This document shows positions 63,251-64,000 of a stretch of DNA of 64,000 nt, piece after piece; position 1 is the stretch's first letter, and each line of letters starts with the position of its first letter. The DNA is taken from positions 1,302,001 through 1,366,000 of the forward strand of contig NZ_FBYC01000004.1 in the NCBI RefSeq assembly GCF_001517585.1. Direction: 5' to 3'. The translations under genes were made by a program, and so were the position numbers. The stretch is from Roseibaca calidilacus (GTDB lineage Bacteria; Pseudomonadota; Alphaproteobacteria; Rhodobacterales; Rhodobacteraceae). The notes below the pieces were generated by a model that saw only the letters and a program-made list of their open reading frames with translations, did not search any database and was not told the DNA's origin.

Positions 63251-64000
63251 CGGATCAGCACCGGAATACAATCCATCTTCTGGTCAATGAGCGCCGCACA
63301 GAACCGCCTTGCGTCGCGCTCATCGTTGAAACCATGCGCGCGCAGCCGGTAGAATACGGAACCACCGCTATGCGCGGCCTCTATCACGCGCCCCCGATCA
63401 TCCAGCAGAGGATCGAACCGCTGCGCCAGACCGTCCCAAGCGCTGCGCGCCTCTGCCGCGCTTTGATAGGTGCCAAGCTGGACAAGCCGGGTGCCCGGGC
63501 CAATGCTTGCCGGGTCCACATCGACCCCGCCACTGCGCGACAGATCGGCGGCGACGGAATTGGCAATAGATGCGGCAAGGTCGCTCTCTGCCCCCGTTGC
63601 CGGGGCGGGCGTGCTGGCGCGTTGCGCGGCGGCCTGCGCGCCGCGCCGCGCCGGTCGGGGCGACTGCTCCACCGCCAGCCGGTTCGGACGCACAATTCCC
63701 AAGGGGGCTGCCGCTTCTGGCGCGGGGCTGCCCTCGATGGGAAAGCCCACGTCGATCAGGCGCTCTTGCTCGTTCGCAGATTGGGTCATGTCGCGCGCCG
63801 GGGTGTTCAGGTCGCGGTCCAGATCAAGCGGGGCTGGTGCCAGCACGAATTCATTTGGCAGCGTCGACGGCCCATCTGCCGCCAGTTCTGTAACCGACAG
63901 CCCCTGATGCGCAGCCTGTGCGCCGCCGGGGTCGTCCGGGGTCACGCGCAGCGGCCCTTCCAACGCGCGCACAACCGGCACGCCAGAGACGTCGCGCTGC
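63247..64000 (-). CDS. SPOR-domain protein, 5' end cut by window
   Basis: At least 250 codons, open to the right edge. A Pro/Ala-rich linker leads to a C-terminal SPOR domain (RLVQLGTYQSAAEARSAW onward, about the last 80 residues), which binds denuded septal peptidoglycan. Overlap with nagZ fits a cell-wall role. The N-terminal membrane anchor expected for the family would lie outside the window. Confidence 0.88.
   Translation of the reverse strand, partial: QRDVSGVPVVRALEGPLRVTPDDPGGAQAAHQGLSVTELAADGPSTLPNEFVLAPAPLDLDRDLNTPARDMTQSANEQERLIDVGFPIEGSPAPEAAAPLGIVRPNRLAVEQSPRPARRGAQAAAQRASTPAPATGAESDLAASIANSVAADLSRSGGVDVDPASIGPGTRLVQLGTYQSAAEARSAWDGLAQRFDPLLDDRGRVIEAAHSGGSVFYRLRAHGFNDERDARRFCAALIDQKMDCIPVLIR

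Overview
The window is a high-GC chromosomal segment of a purple photosynthetic alphaproteobacterium of the Rhodobacteraceae. The strongest evidence is the gene order bchE-ppsR-aerR/ppaA-bchFNBHLM-lhaA-puhABC-bciE-acsF-puhE-hemA-cycA, the conserved second half of a Rhodobacter/Roseobacter-type photosynthesis gene cluster. The housekeeping blocks also fit: ntrBC-ntrYX-trkAH-hfq-hflX, fused ispDF, tatABC, cycFG and btaAB. Genus is not resolved; a Rhodobaca/Roseinatronobacter/Rhodobacter relative is a guess from gene content.

Region 1-20.4 kb: photosynthesis. bchE (partial, left edge), ppsR and aerR read leftward; bchF through cycA read rightward as a long superoperon, many genes overlapping by ATGA. 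It encodes dark-operative protochlorophyllide reductase (BchLNB), the Mg-chelatase large subunit and its methyltransferase (BchH, BchM), both cyclase types (oxygen-independent BchE; oxygen-dependent AcsF with BciE), 3-vinyl hydratase (BchF), reaction-centre H subunit and assembly factors (PuhA, B, C, E, LhaA), 5-aminolevulinate synthase and cytochrome c2. Perfect TGT-N12-ACA PpsR palindromes lie upstream of bchE and between aerR and bchF; an FNR-type box also precedes bchE.

Region 20.4-31.7 kb: a conserved unknown, a GapR-type nucleoid protein, an orphan HpaR/MarR regulator, putR/putA (proline catabolism), an AAA ATPase with tatABC, a diguanylate cyclase with CtrA-like upstream motifs, hflX and hfq. 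Region 31.8-42.1 kb: trkH, trkA, ntrX, ntrY, ntrC, ntrB and dusB, all leftward. Both NtrC and NtrX lack the GAFTGA loop used to engage sigma-54.

Region 42.2-53.9 kb: ispDF, pgpA and pncC; a frameshifted Imm11-like gene; a COQ10/RatA protein, hpt, cycF/cycG and an AI-2E family permease; three small genes with a Zur-box-preceded zinc GTPase; and plcP-btaA-btaB, a phosphate-starvation lipid-remodelling operon. A 53-codon gene that appears leaderless follows.

Region 54-60.8 kb: exopolysaccharide genes (ExoY-like initiating transferase, secreted Ala-rich protein, O-antigen-ligase/Wzy-like polymerase, PPP-family phosphatase, Wzc-like tyrosine autokinase). Region 60.8-64 kb: a gene-free stretch, tRNA-Ser(GCU), a LysR regulator, nagZ and a SPOR-domain protein cut by the right edge. 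I saw no CRISPR array, insertion sequence, prophage or rRNA, and no coherent undescribed multi-gene system. The more unusual items are regulatory sites, small genes and the broken Imm11-like gene.
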